Positions 16,448-29,288 of a DNA stretch of 64,000 bases are shown here, one piece after another. The notes under the pieces are model-generated. The model made no database searches and had not been told where the DNA came from. It worked only from the letters and a program-made list of their open reading frames with translations. The position numbers and the translations under genes were made by a program. This stretch comes from Paracoccaceae bacterium. GTDB lineage: Bacteria; Pseudomonadota; Alphaproteobacteria; Rhodobacterales; Rhodobacteraceae. Location of the stretch: NCBI GenBank assembly GCA_023383015.1, contig JAHDXW010000012.1, positions 53,533 to 117,532 of the forward strand, given 5' to 3'. Each line of letters opens with the position of its first letter. Within the stretch, counting starts at the first letter, position 1.

Positions 16448-17413
16448 TCAGCCCCAGAGCGCGGGTTCGGGCGGATGGACCAGCGAGCCGTCGTAGCGCA
16501 AGGGGTGCGGCCGATCCTCGGCCAGGAGCAGCGGGCCGTCAAGGTCGACGAGGTCGGCGCCCTGCGCCACCAGCACCGCCGGCGCCATCGCAAGCGATGT
16601 GCCGACCATGCAGCCCACCATCACCCCGAAGCCCGCCAGCCGCGCCGCGTCGCGCAGGGCCAGCGCCTCGGTCAGCCCGCCGGTCTTGTCGAGCTTGATG
16701 TTCACCATGTCGTATTTGCCCTTCAGCGCGGACAGCGAGGTGCGGTCGTGGCAGCTTTCGTCGGCGCAGACGGGAACCGGCCGGGCGATCTCGGCCAGCA
16801 TGGCGTCGGCGCCGGCGGGCAGCGGCTGTTCCACCACCGCCACGCCGAGGCGGGCAAGATGGGGGGCGAGATCGGCGTAGAGATCGGCCGTCCAGCCCTC
16901 GTTGGCGTCGACCACGATCCGCGCCGCGGGAGCGCCGGCGCGAACCGCCTCGAGGCGGGGCATGTCGTCGGGCGTGCCGAGCTTGATCTTCAGGACCGGC
17001 CGCCAGGCGTTGCGCGCCGCCGCCGCAAGCATCCGCTCGGGGCTGTCGAGCGAGAGGGTGAAGCAGGTCGTCACCGGGCCCGGCGCCGGCAGCGCGGCAA
17101 GCTGCCAGACAGGGCGGCCGGCGCGCCGGGCCTCGAGGTCCCAGAGCGCGCAGTCGACCGCGTTGCGGGCCGCGCCGGGCGGCAGCGCCCGCGACAGCGC
17201 CGTCCGGTCGGCGGGCGGCACAAGTCCTGCAAGCAGCGCTGCCACACCTTCCGGCGTCTCGCCGTAGCGTGGATAGGGCACGCATTCGCCGCGCCCCTGC
17301 ACACCGCCTTCGTCGAGCGTGACCGTCAGCACCCGTGCCTCGGTGCGGCTGCCGCGCGAGATGGTGAAGGTCTCGGCGAGGCGGAAGTGCTCTTCCCTGA
17401 CCGCCAGTTCCAT
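16448..17413 (-). CDS. dgcA: N-acetyl-D-glutamate racemase / dipeptide epimerase (enolase superfamily)
   Basis: A 321-residue enolase-superfamily protein of the muconate-lactonizing subgroup. The catalytic Lys pair is in VLKIKLG, the metal ligands are in RIVVDANEGW, AVVEQPLPAG and VCADESCHD, and the second base is in NIKLDKTGGL. Annotation transfer would call it L-Ala-D/L-Glu (dipeptide) epimerase. Next to a DUF1611 gene, such proteins have been shown in marine proteobacteria and haloarchaea to be DgcA, which epimerises N-acetyl-D-glutamate to the L form. The ATG at 17413 gives MELAVREEHF. It lies between dgcN (49 bp upstream) and dat. I favour the DgcA role because of this context; a cell-wall dipeptide role is the alternative. 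Confidence 0.85.
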   Translation of the reverse strand: MELAVREEHFRLAETFTISRGSRTEARVLTVTLDEGGVQGRGECVPYPRYGETPEGVAALLAGLVPPADRTALSRALPPGAARNAVDCALWDLEARRAGRPVWQLAALPAPGPVTTCFTLSLDSPERMLAAAARNAWRPVLKIKLGTPDDMPRLEAVRAGAPAARIVVDANEGWTADLYADLAPHLARLGVAVVEQPLPAGADAMLAEIARPVPVCADESCHDRTSLSALKGKYDMVNIKLDKTGGLTEALALRDAARLAGFGVMVGCMVGTSLAMAPAVLVAQGADLVDLDGPLLLAEDRPHPLRYDGSLVHPPEPALWG

Positions 17414-17462
17414 GCCGCCTCCCGTCCTCCGTCCTCGGTCGCCCGTCGCCCGCGCCGCGCGC

Positions 17463-18464
17463 TCAGAGCGCGGCGAGCGCGTCCACCAGCCGCCCGGGCC
17501 CCATGCGGAACGGATCGACCGCGGGCAGGCCCATCCGCGTCTCGACCTCGGCAAGGCAGGCCTTCGCCTCGGCCTCGCCCAGATACTGGGTGTTGATCGA
17601 CACGCCGACCGCCCGGCAGCCGGGGTTGGCGAGGCGGGCATGGGCGAGGGCGAGGTCGCGCGTCGCCTCGAGCGAGGGCAGCGGATAGTGCGGAAGCCCC
17701 CGCATGTGCGTGCGCGTCGGCTCGTGGCAGACCACCAGGGCGTCGGGCTGGCCGCCATGGATCAGCGCGAGCGTCACCCCGGCATAGGAGACATGGTGCA
17801 GACTGCCCTGGCCCTCGATCAGATCCCAGTGGTCGGGGTCGGCGTCGGGGGTCAGCCATTCGATCGCCCCGGCCATGAAATCGGCGATGACCGCGTCGAG
17901 CGGCACGCCGTCGCCGGAGATCAGGATGCCGGTCTGGCCGGTGGCGCGGAAGTCGGCCTTCATCCCGCGGGCCCGCATCTCGCGCGCCATCGCCAGTGTC
18001 GTGTACATCTTGCCGGCCGAGCAGTCGGTGCCGACGGCAAGCAGCCGCCGGCCGGCGCGCCTCACGCCGTTGGCAATGGGGTATTTCACCGACGGGACGC
18101 GCACGTCGTGCAGCTTGCGGCCGAACCGGCGGGCGGCCTCGGCGAGCACCGGCTCGTCGCGAAGCAGGTTGTGCAGGCCCGAGGCAAGGTCCATCCCCTC
18201 GGCCAGCGCGTCCACGAGCACCTTGAGCCAGGATTCCGCGATCACCCCGCCACGGTTCGCGACGCCGATCACCAGCGTGCGGACACCGGCGGCCTTCGCC
18301 TCGGCCAGCGTCATGTCGGGCAGGCCGAGGTCGGCCCGGCAGCCCTTCATCCGCAGCTGGCCCCTGGCAACCTCGGGCCGCCAGTCCCTGATCCCCAGCG
18401 CCACCTTGGCGGCAAGCTGGTCGTGGGCGTCTCCGAGAAACAGCAGGTAGGGGGCTTCGATCAT
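17463..18464 (-). CDS. dgcN: DUF1611 protein, probable D-glutamate N-acetyltransferase
   Basis: A 333-residue protein of the DUF1611 family. Its C-terminal domain has a P-loop-like motif, GTDCSAGKMYTTLAMA, with FRATGQTGILISG, LIEGQGSLHH and VVCHEPTRTHMRGL following. The N-terminal domain is a Rossmann-like fold (TLVIGVANRGGVI). In the DgcN-DgcA pathway this family acetylates D-glutamate. The ATG at 18464 has GGAG upstream. It is the first gene of the dgcN-dgcA-dat operon, whose promoter must lie in the 273-bp gap before the divergent malyl-CoA lyase gene. Assignment rests on the family plus the gene pair; the enzymatic activity is inferred. Confidence 0.82.
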   Translation of the reverse strand: MIEAPYLLFLGDAHDQLAAKVALGIRDWRPEVARGQLRMKGCRADLGLPDMTLAEAKAAGVRTLVIGVANRGGVIAESWLKVLVDALAEGMDLASGLHNLLRDEPVLAEAARRFGRKLHDVRVPSVKYPIANGVRRAGRRLLAVGTDCSAGKMYTTLAMAREMRARGMKADFRATGQTGILISGDGVPLDAVIADFMAGAIEWLTPDADPDHWDLIEGQGSLHHVSYAGVTLALIHGGQPDALVVCHEPTRTHMRGLPHYPLPSLEATRDLALAHARLANPGCRAVGVSINTQYLGEAEAKACLAEVETRMGLPAVDPFRMGPGRLVDALAAL

Positions 18465-18737
18465 GGCAGGCTCCGCGGTCAGGCGGGGAATGATGCTGCG
18501 GAGATCGGGAAATGTGCTCGCCAAGTGGTGAAGCAAGGGGCGTGGGGACAGAATTTCCTGCGGCTGTTCCGACCTGCCGGTGAAGAAGCTGCGAACCGAT
18601 CCGCCACCCCTCGCGGCCGGGCCGCCGTCGGACGGGGGCGGGCGCGGCATTTTCTGCACCTGCGCGATGCGCCTTGCCGGCGGCTGCCCGATATCCTATC
18701 GCGGCGCCATCCTGCCGCATCCCGAAGGGCCCCGCAG

Positions 18738-19697
18738 ATGTCCTTCCGCCTCCAGCCAGCACCCCCGGCCCGCGCCAACCGCTGCCAGCTGTTCGGCCCC
18801 GCCTCGCGCCCGGCGCTCTTTGCCAAGATGGCGTCGGCGGCGGCCGACGTCGTCAACCTCGACCTCGAGGATTCGGTTGCCCCCGACGAGAAGGCCGAGG
18901 CGCGGGCCAACGCGGTGGCGGCCACGCGCGACGTCGACTGGGGCGGCAAGACCCTGTCGGTGCGCATCAACGGGCTGGACACGCCGTGGTGGTACCAGGA
19001 CGTGGTGGCGCTGGTCGAGAAGGGCGGCGAGCGGCTCGACCTGATCATGGTCCCGAAGGTCGGCTGCGCCGCCGACCTTTACGCAGTGGATGCGCTGGTG
19101 ACGGCGGCCGAGAGGGCGGCGGGGCGCCGGAAGCCCCTCGGCTTGGAGGTCATCATCGAGACCGCGGCCGGAATCACCCATGTCGCCGAGATTGCCGCCG
19201 CCTCGCCGCGGCTGCAGGCGATGAGCCTCGGCGCGGCGGACTTCGCCGCCTCGATGGGGATGCAGACCACCGGCATCGGCGGCACCCAGGAGAACTACTA
19301 CATGCTGCGCGAGGGGGCCCGCCACTGGCCCGATCCCTGGCACTGGGCGACGGCCGCGATCGTGGCGGCATGCCGCACGCACGGGGTGCTGCCGGTCGAC
19401 GGTCCGTTCGGCGACTTCTCCGACGACGAGGGTTTCCGCGCCCAGGCCCGGCGGGCGGCCACGCTGGGGATGGTGGGCAAGTGGGCCATCCACCCCCGGC
19501 AGGTGGCGCTGGCCAACGAGGTGTTCACGCCCTCGGCCGCCGCCCTGGCCGAGGCGCGCGAGATCCTCGCGGCAATGGAGGCGGCCAGGGTGGCGGGGCA
19601 GGGCGCCGCCACCTACAGGGGCCGGCTGATCGACATCGCCTCGATCCGCCAGGCCGAGGGGATCGTGCGCCAGGCCGGGCTGGTCGCCGCGGGCTGA
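18738..19697 (+). CDS. mcl1: L-malyl-CoA/beta-methylmalyl-CoA lyase
   Basis: A 319-residue CitE-like lyase of the ethylmalonyl-CoA pathway that splits beta-methylmalyl-CoA into glyoxylate and propionyl-CoA and makes malyl-CoA. The N-terminus MSFRLQPAPPARANRCQLFG, VVNLDLEDSVAPDEK (metal-binding Glu and Asp), LGLEVIIETAAGI (metal-binding Glu), SLGAADFAASMGMQTTGIGG and KWAIHPRQVALANEVF match Rhodobacter Mcl1, as does the length. The ATG at 18738 is preceded by GAAGGGCCCCGCAG. It is divergent from the dgcN operon. The other pathway genes in the window, ccr and ecm, are 31 kb away. Confidence 0.95.
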   Translation: MSFRLQPAPPARANRCQLFGPASRPALFAKMASAAADVVNLDLEDSVAPDEKAEARANAVAATRDVDWGGKTLSVRINGLDTPWWYQDVVALVEKGGERLDLIMVPKVGCAADLYAVDALVTAAERAAGRRKPLGLEVIIETAAGITHVAEIAAASPRLQAMSLGAADFAASMGMQTTGIGGTQENYYMLREGARHWPDPWHWATAAIVAACRTHGVLPVDGPFGDFSDDEGFRAQARRAATLGMVGKWAIHPRQVALANEVFTPSAAALAEAREILAAMEAARVAGQGAATYRGRLIDIASIRQAEGIVRQAGLVAAG

Positions 19698-19821
19698 GGC
19701 GGGCGGAGCGATCCGACGCCACCCGGCGGATGCCGGCAGGGTGCAGGCCGTCGGGCGGGGATGCGGGGTCTCGGGGTTGCGGAAGTGCAAGCGGGGGCTG
19801 CAGCACCCCCGCGGCCGGCGC

Positions 19822-20331
19822 TCAGTAGTCGCGCAGGAAGATCATCCCCCAGCCGCAGAGGCGCCGGCAGTCGGTCGCGTCCTGGCCGACGTTGTCGCGG
19901 GTGAGGCCACTGGCCACACCCACCCCCTCGAAGCGGGGATCGTCGCATTCGCCGTCATTGACGTATTCACCGACGTCGTTGCCGAAATCCAGCCGCGAGC
20001 AGTCGGTGGCAGCGCGCGCCTCGTCCAGCACCCAAAGCCGCAGCAGGCCCCTGGAGTGGAGATGGCGGCAGTCCGAGGCGTCGCGACCGGCCTCCTTCCA
20101 GGAGAAGCTCTGCGCCATGCCCTGGCCGACGAAGCGGCGGTCGTCGCATTCGCCGTCGTTGGGATAGCGGCCGGTGTCGTCGCCGAAGTCGGGCGCGGCG
20201 GCGCCGGCGAGCCTGTCGCCGAGGCGCTTGACGGCATCGCTGATCCCGCCGCCGCCCTCCTGGGCGGCCGCCGGAAGGGCGCAGGCGAGGGCGATCGCGA
20301 GGGCGAGCGGGGCGGCGGACAGGATGCGCAT
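19822..20331 (-). CDS. Secreted protein with two NDGECDD repeats
   Basis: A 169-residue exported protein with a signal peptide ([20 protein letters not shown], cleavage near residue 23). The mature part holds two similar units, residues 48-88 and 115-155. Each has DFG(D/N)D-x-G-x-Y-x-NDGECDD-x-RF-x-G-x-G, then an Arg/Asp-rich stretch ending in DA(S/T)DCR. The acidic loop DGECDD with its cysteine and the later DC resemble a disulfide-closed calcium- or metal-binding loop. I recall the [10 protein letters not shown] motif in other exported alphaproteobacterial proteins, including proteases, but know no function. The gene is alone; accA diverges 142 bp away. Confidence 0.8.
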   Translation of the reverse strand: MRILSAAPLALAIALACALPAAAQEGGGGISDAVKRLGDRLAGAAAPDFGDDTGRYPNDGECDDRRFVGQGMAQSFSWKEAGRDASDCRHLHSRGLLRLWVLDEARAATDCSRLDFGNDVGEYVNDGECDDPRFEGVGVASGLTRDNVGQDATDCRRLCGWGMIFLRDY

Positions 20332-20473
20332 GGGGGTTCTCCCGGAGGGGCGAGGCGAGCATACGCCTGCCCCCGCAGGCCGGCAACGGCCGACTGCGGG
20401 CGTTGCGATTTCCGCCGCCAGGGGCCATATCTCGCCCGCCGCCCGGCCGGCGGCAGTGCCGGGAGCATCGCCG

Positions 20474-21433
20474 ATGAACTACCTCGACTTCGAGAAGCCG
20501 CTCGCCGAGATCGAGGGCAAGGCCGAGGAGCTGCGTGCGCTCGCCCGGGCCAACCCGCAGATGACCGTCGAGAAGGAGGCCGAGGCGCTGGACCGCAAGG
20601 CCGAGACCCTGCTGAAGGATCTCTACAAGAGCCTGTCGCCCTGGCAGAAATGCCTGGTCGCGCGTCACCCCGACCGGCCGCACTGCAGGGACTACATCGA
20701 GGCGCTGTTCCGCGACTGGATGCCGCTCGCGGGCGACCGCAACTTCGCCGAGGACGCCGCTGTGATGGGCGGGCTGGCGCGGTTCAACGACGCCCCGGTG
20801 GTGGTGATCGGCCACGAGAAGGGCCACGACACCCGCACCCGGATCGAGCGCAACTTCGGCATGGCGCGGCCCGAGGGCTACCGCAAGGCCATGCGGCTGA
20901 TGGAACTGGCCCACCGCTTCCGCCTGCCGGTGATCACGCTGGTCGACACGCCCGGCGCCTATCCAGGCAAGGGCGCCGAGGAGCGCGGCCAGGCCGAGGC
21001 GATCGCCCGCTGCACGCAGAAATGTCTGGAGATCGGGGTGCCCTTGGTGGCGGTGATCATCGGCGAGGGCGGCTCGGGCGGGGCGGTGGCCTTCGCCACC
21101 GCCAACCGCGTGGCGATGCTGGAGCACGCGATCTATTCGGTGATCAGCCCGGAGGGCTGCGCCTCGATCCTGTGGAAGGACGCCGAGAAGATGAAGGAGG
21201 CCGCCGAGGCGCTGCGGCTGACGGCTCAGGACCTCCAGAAGCTGGGGGTCATCGACCGCATCGTGAAGGAGCCGGTGGGCGGCGCCCAGCGCGGTCGCAG
21301 GGAGACGATCGAGGCGGTCGGCCGCGCCATCGAGGTGATGCTGAAGGAACTCGTCGGCCGGAAGCCCGAGACGCTGGTCCGCGACCGGCGGCAGAAGTTC
21401 CTCGACATGGGGTCGAAGGGTCTGGCGGCCTGA
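20474..21433 (+). CDS. accA: Acetyl-CoA carboxylase carboxyltransferase, alpha subunit
   Basis: A 319-residue AccA, forming with AccD the carboxyltransferase that makes malonyl-CoA for fatty acid synthesis. [74 protein letters not shown] and [16 protein letters not shown] are family blocks including the oxyanion-hole glycines. The ATG at 20474 lies within a poor ribosome binding site context (GGGAGCATCGCCG). The longer frame upstream is antisense to the secreted repeat protein and should be ignored. Monocistronic by position. Confidence 0.97.
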   Translation: MNYLDFEKPLAEIEGKAEELRALARANPQMTVEKEAEALDRKAETLLKDLYKSLSPWQKCLVARHPDRPHCRDYIEALFRDWMPLAGDRNFAEDAAVMGGLARFNDAPVVVIGHEKGHDTRTRIERNFGMARPEGYRKAMRLMELAHRFRLPVITLVDTPGAYPGKGAEERGQAEAIARCTQKCLEIGVPLVAVIIGEGGSGGAVAFATANRVAMLEHAIYSVISPEGCASILWKDAEKMKEAAEALRLTAQDLQKLGVIDRIVKEPVGGAQRGRRETIEAVGRAIEVMLKELVGRKPETLVRDRRQKFLDMGSKGLAA

Positions 21434-21461
21434 AGGCGCCGGGCCGGGCCGCCGGCGGGGG

Positions 21462-21475
21462 TTGACCGCGATCAA
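21462..21475 (+). promoter_or_regulatory. FNR/FnrL-type box
   Basis: TTGAC-CGCG-ATCAA at 21462-21475 matches the FNR-family consensus TTGAT-N4-ATCAA at nine of ten fixed positions. Its centre is about 71 bp before the ATG of the DUF4342 gene, so activation from a class II position would put the transcription start near 21510. The match is striking in DNA this rich in GC. It predicts oxygen-responsive control of the next gene by an FnrL/Dnr-type regulator; no such regulator is encoded in the window. Confidence 0.6.
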
Positions 21476-21539
21476 GGCAGCCCGCGGATGGCCGGAGACA
21501 TGATGCGCCTGAGGTCGATGCGCGCCCGGAGGAGTGGAA

Positions 21540-21851
21540 ATGACAGAGCCCGAGAAGAAGGACCGCACCATCGTCGAGACGATCGAGGTCGCGGGTAGCG
21601 AACTGATCCAGCGGATCAGGGACATCGTCGCCGAGGGCAACGTCCGCAGGCTGAAGGTGCATGCGGGCGAGGACTTCACGCTCGAGATGCCGGTGACCGT
21701 GGGGGTGGTGATGGGCGGAGTGGTCGCCCTGGCCGCCCCCTGGCTGGCGGTACTCGGCGTGGTGGCGGCACTGGTGGCGCGGGTGCGCCTCGAGGTGGAG
21801 CGCGAGCCGCCACCGCCGCCGCCGCCCGGTGCCGCCGGCCCGCAGGGCTGA
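21540..21851 (+). CDS. DUF4342 domain protein
   Basis: A 103-residue protein. The N-terminal half (ETIEVAGSELIQRIRDIVAEGNVRRLKV) matches the DUF4342 pattern of a short helical module followed by a beta strand with the block RRLKVHAGEDFTLEMPVT. A membrane helix of about 25 residues follows (GVVMGGVVALAAPWLAVLGV), then a proline-rich tail. The ATG at 21540 follows AGGAG with six-base spacing; an in-frame GTG at 21534 lies inside that site and is less likely. The function is unknown. An FNR-type box lies 65 bp upstream, suggesting induction at low oxygen. Confidence 0.78.
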   Translation: MTEPEKKDRTIVETIEVAGSELIQRIRDIVAEGNVRRLKVHAGEDFTLEMPVTVGVVMGGVVALAAPWLAVLGVVAALVARVRLEVEREPPPPPPPGAAGPQG

Positions 21852-21920
21852 GCACGTGGCCGGCCGGCGCGTCTGCCGCGTGCCGGGCACTGCCGGCGGC
21901 CGGCGCCGCGCGGTCCGGCG

Positions 21921-21964
21921 CGTGCAGAAGATGCACGGTTGAAACAGCTTTTGCGCTTGCAAGC
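21921..21964 (+). promoter_or_regulatory. Two dyads upstream of the secreted subtilase gene
   Basis: The first is a perfect inverted repeat, CGTGCA (21921-21926) and TGCACG (21932-21937), separated by GAAGA. Its GTGCAG-N3-ATGCAC core resembles the TraR/LuxR-type box (GTGCAG-N2-CTGCAC) with one extra central base. The second is the 10-bp palindrome GCTTGCAAGC at 21955-21964. Both lie 110-155 bp before the subtilase start and after the DUF4342 stop, so they can serve only the protease gene. Regulator binding is an inference from symmetry and position. Confidence 0.4.
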
Positions 21965-22075
21965 CGGCCGCGCCTCTGCCTAGCGTGACGGCGCGGAGGG
22001 GTGTGTCCGGCCACCGCCGCGGCCGGGGCAGGGCCCCGGAGGCCCTGCGTCCGCGCCGGTCTCGGGGGATGGTTC

Positions 22076-24229
22076 ATGGCCCTTGTCTCGACGGCGCGCA
22101 GCGCTGCCAGCCGCCTCTGTGCCGGCGTTCTTGTCTGTCTGGCAGGGATCGTGCCCTGGGCTGGCGCCGCGGTTGCAGCCGACCCGCGCATCGTCCTCGG
22201 CGACGGCGCGGGCGGGGTGGGCCCGGCGGGCCGGACGGAGCTTCTGGGCCGCGCCGCCGCGCTCGGCCGGTTGCCCGTGATCGTCGGCTTCGACCTTCCG
22301 GTACGGCCCGAGGGCACGCTCGCCCCCGCCATGGCAGCGGCCCAGCGGAGCGCCATCGCAGCGCGCCAGGAGGCACTGCTGGCGCCGCTCGGCGCGGCGG
22401 CCAACGTCAAGCGCTTCGTGACCACGCCGGCCTTCGCGGCCGCGCTTGCGCCGGACGACCTTGCCGCCCTGCTTGCGGCCCCCGGCGTCACCGGCATCTG
22501 GGAGGATGTGGCCGTTCCTGTCACCCTGAACGACAGCGTGCCGCTGATCGAGGCGCCGCCGGTGATCCGGCGCGGCATCACCGGCGCGGGCGTCGCCGTG
22601 GCGGTGCTCGACAGCGGCGTGCAGCGCAACCATGTCGCCTTTGCCGGCAGGATCGTTGCCGAGGCCTGCTTTTCCACAACCGAGCCGGGTGTCTCGCGCT
22701 CGCTCTGCCCCGGCGGTGCCGGCAGTTCCACGGCCCCGGGTTCGGGCCGCGCTTGCCCGCGCACGCTCGCCAACTGCTTCCACGGCACCCATGTGGCGGG
22801 CATCGCCGTGGGCGACCGGCGGCAGCGCCGCGGCGTGGCACCGGGCGCCGGCCTGATCTCCATCAACGTCACCAGCCGCCAGCTGACGGCCGCCAGCTGC
22901 GCCGGGGTCGCCCCGCCTTGCGCCAACCCGGTGACAAGCGACATGATCCGCGGGCTGGAGCATGTGGTGGCGCTGGCGGCCACGCACAGGATCGCGGCCG
23001 TGAACATGAGCCTCGGCGGCGGCAGCTTTCCCGCCCATTGCGACGACCAGCCGATGAAGCAGGTGGTCGACACGCTCCTGTCGCTGGGCATCACCACGGT
23101 GTCGACCTCGGGCAACAACGGGTTCGACGGGTCGGTGGGGTTCCCCGGCTGCATCTCCTCGGTCGTCACGGTCGGCAGTACCACCAAGGCCGATGCCGTG
23201 TCGGATTTCTCGAACCACGCAAGAATGGTCGACCTGCTGGCACCGGGGAGCGACATCTCCGCGCCTGCGCTCGGCCGGCGCACCAATGGGATCGAGACCC
23301 TGTCGGGCACGTCGCAGGCGGCCCCGCATGTCGCGGGGGCCCTTGCCCTGCTTGCAGCCGGCGCGCCCGGCTCGACGCCGGCCGACCGGCTGCGGGCGCT
23401 GGCCTGCAGCGGCCTGCCGGTGTCGCGCAACGATCTTGCCCGGCCGCGCATCCGCGTCTTCCCGGCACTGGCCTTCCTGGGCCGCGTGAGCATCGAGCGT
23501 ATCTTCACGTTCCGCACCGCAAGGCAGGTCGCCGAATGGGAGGCACGCTCGGGGCGCTGGCGCCTCTTCGAGCGCGCCCTCGTCGGCGACGCGGACGGGG
23601 CACAGCTGCTCACCCTCGCCACCGGCCCCTTCTGCGTGCAGGGGGACGGCGCGCTCGACGTGACGGCGACGATCATGCGCGGGGATCCCGACAACTTCAC
23701 GGACTGGGACACCGGCATCCTGCTCATGTCCGAGCTCGACGCCGACCGCAACCTCTCGGGCCTGTGGTTCGCCTACAACTCCGGCGAGGACCGCGGGCGA
23801 TTCGAAGTGGACGTCACCGTGTGGGCGATCGAGCGCTACAACATCGACACCGACCGCGGCTCCAGGCCGCGCATCCTGTGCAGGAACACCAGCTTCCGCG
23901 GGATCGACCCCCACGACTTCAACCGCCACCGCGTGGTGATGAAGGGCGGGAGGCTTGAGTTCCACCTGAACGGCACGCAGGTGTGCACGGCCGACGATCC
24001 CGGCACGTTCACTCCCGTCTCCCTTGCGCTGATGATGGCGGCGCCGAAAGGTGCATCGCTGGCGCAAGAGCATCGCGTCTCGGTCTCGCACATCATCGCC
24101 ACGGCGACCGCGGCAGAGGCGGCGGCGCCGCCGGCCGCGCCGGCATGGACGAGCTTTGCCGGCGGGGTCGAGCCGGGCGAGGGCCCGCTCTTCGGCCGCG
24201 TGCGCCAGGGCGCCGCCGCGGCGCGCTGA
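22076..24229 (+). CDS. Secreted S8 family (subtilisin-like) serine protease
   Basis: A 717-residue exported protease. It has a signal peptide (cleavage near residue 35), an inhibitor-I9-like prodomain (about 60-150, with LPVIVGFDLPV and the closing GIWEDVAVPVTL), and the peptidase domain with Asp179 in VAVLDSGVQ, His236 in CFHGTHVAGIAVGD and Ser413 in SGTSQAAPHVAGALAL; the oxyanion Asn is in STSGNNGF. Paired cysteines in the catalytic domain suggest disulfides. From about residue 470 to 690 follows an extra beta-rich domain (FTDWDTGILLMSELDADRN, RLEFHLNGTQVCTADD) that looks like a concanavalin/laminin-G-type jelly roll. The start at 22076 was chosen as the Met directly before the signal peptide. 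The gene is alone, preceded by two dyads. Confidence 0.92.
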   Translation: MALVSTARSAASRLCAGVLVCLAGIVPWAGAAVAADPRIVLGDGAGGVGPAGRTELLGRAAALGRLPVIVGFDLPVRPEGTLAPAMAAAQRSAIAARQEALLAPLGAAANVKRFVTTPAFAAALAPDDLAALLAAPGVTGIWEDVAVPVTLNDSVPLIEAPPVIRRGITGAGVAVAVLDSGVQRNHVAFAGRIVAEACFSTTEPGVSRSLCPGGAGSSTAPGSGRACPRTLANCFHGTHVAGIAVGDRRQRRGVAPGAGLISINVTSRQLTAASCAGVAPPCANPVTSDMIRGLEHVVALAATHRIAAVNMSLGGGSFPAHCDDQPMKQVVDTLLSLGITTVSTSGNNGFDGSVGFPGCISSVVTVGSTTKADAVSDFSNHARMVDLLAPGSDISAPALGRRTNGIETLSGTSQAAPHVAGALALLAAGAPGSTPADRLRALACSGLPVSRNDLARPRIRVFPALAFLGRVSIERIFTFRTARQVAEWEARSGRWRLFERALVGDADGAQLLTLATGPFCVQGDGALDVTATIMRGDPDNFTDWDTGILLMSELDADRNLSGLWFAYNSGEDRGRFEVDVTVWAIERYNIDTDRGSRPRILCRNTSFRGIDPHDFNRHRVVMKGGRLEFHLNGTQVCTADDPGTFTPVSLALMMAAPKGASLAQEHRVSVSHIIATATAAEAAAPPAAPAWTSFAGGVEPGEGPLFGRVRQGAAAAR

Positions 24230-24233
24230 GCCG

Positions 24234-24261
24234 GCGGGGGGCGTCGGCGCGGGCCCCCCGC
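24234..24261. terminator. Bidirectional hairpin terminator
   Basis: GCGGGGGGC (24234-24242) pairs perfectly with GCCCCCCGC (24253-24261) around a 10-base loop. It fills the 35-bp gap between the convergent subtilase gene and gltB. There is no T tract on either side, as is usual for this GC-rich genome, so termination efficiency is uncertain. Confidence 0.55.
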
Positions 24262-24264
24262 GGC

Positions 24265-28796
<4,532 letters not shown>

Positions 28797-28800
<4 letters not shown>

Positions 28801-29222
28801 GGCGCGTCTCCCTCGACATGGGGGCGGGAAGCCTCGTAGTCCGCGCGGCTCACGCGCGGGTGCGAACCCAGCAGCCCGACGCAGGCGAAGGCCCGGTCGG
28901 CATAGACCTCGCGGACCAGCGGAAGGCCGCGCGCAGCCTCGAACAGGCCGGGCATCAGCTCGTAGTCTTTGCCGTCATCGCGAATCCACAGATGGGTGCC
29001 GCATGCGGGGCAGAAGGCACGCTCGGCGAAGGGTGACGACCGGTAGGCCCTGACCTCGCCAGTGACCCGGACGTCGGCGGCGGCGGCCGCGAAGGCCCAC
29101 ATCGCCGCCCCCGACCATCGCCGGCACATCGCACAATGGCATGCCGACGCCCCTCCGGACAGCGGCACGGCGGTGATCCGCACCGCACCGCAGAGACACC
29201 GTCCCTCCATGGCCGTCACCAC
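28797..29222 (-). CDS. GFA family protein (formaldehyde-activating-enzyme/CENP-V fold), copy 2
   Basis: A 141-residue zinc protein of the GFA/CENP-V family. The zinc cysteines are visible in GRCLCGAVRI, ACHCAMCRRWSG and FCPACGTHLWI. Some members were proposed to speed formation of S-hydroxymethylglutathione, but the family function is mostly unproved. The start is a GTG at 29222 behind GGGAGGA; GTG 29219 and ATG 29210 are alternatives. It overlaps gltB by 4 bp and lies 66 bp after a paralogue with the same motif set, which suggests local duplication. Its place inside the glutamate synthase operon is the notable point. Confidence 0.87.
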
Positions 29223-29288
29223 CGCATTCCTCCCGCCCTGCCGCGGCGGCCCGGTGCCGGGATGCCCCGGGCGGGCCCGCCGCGGGGG

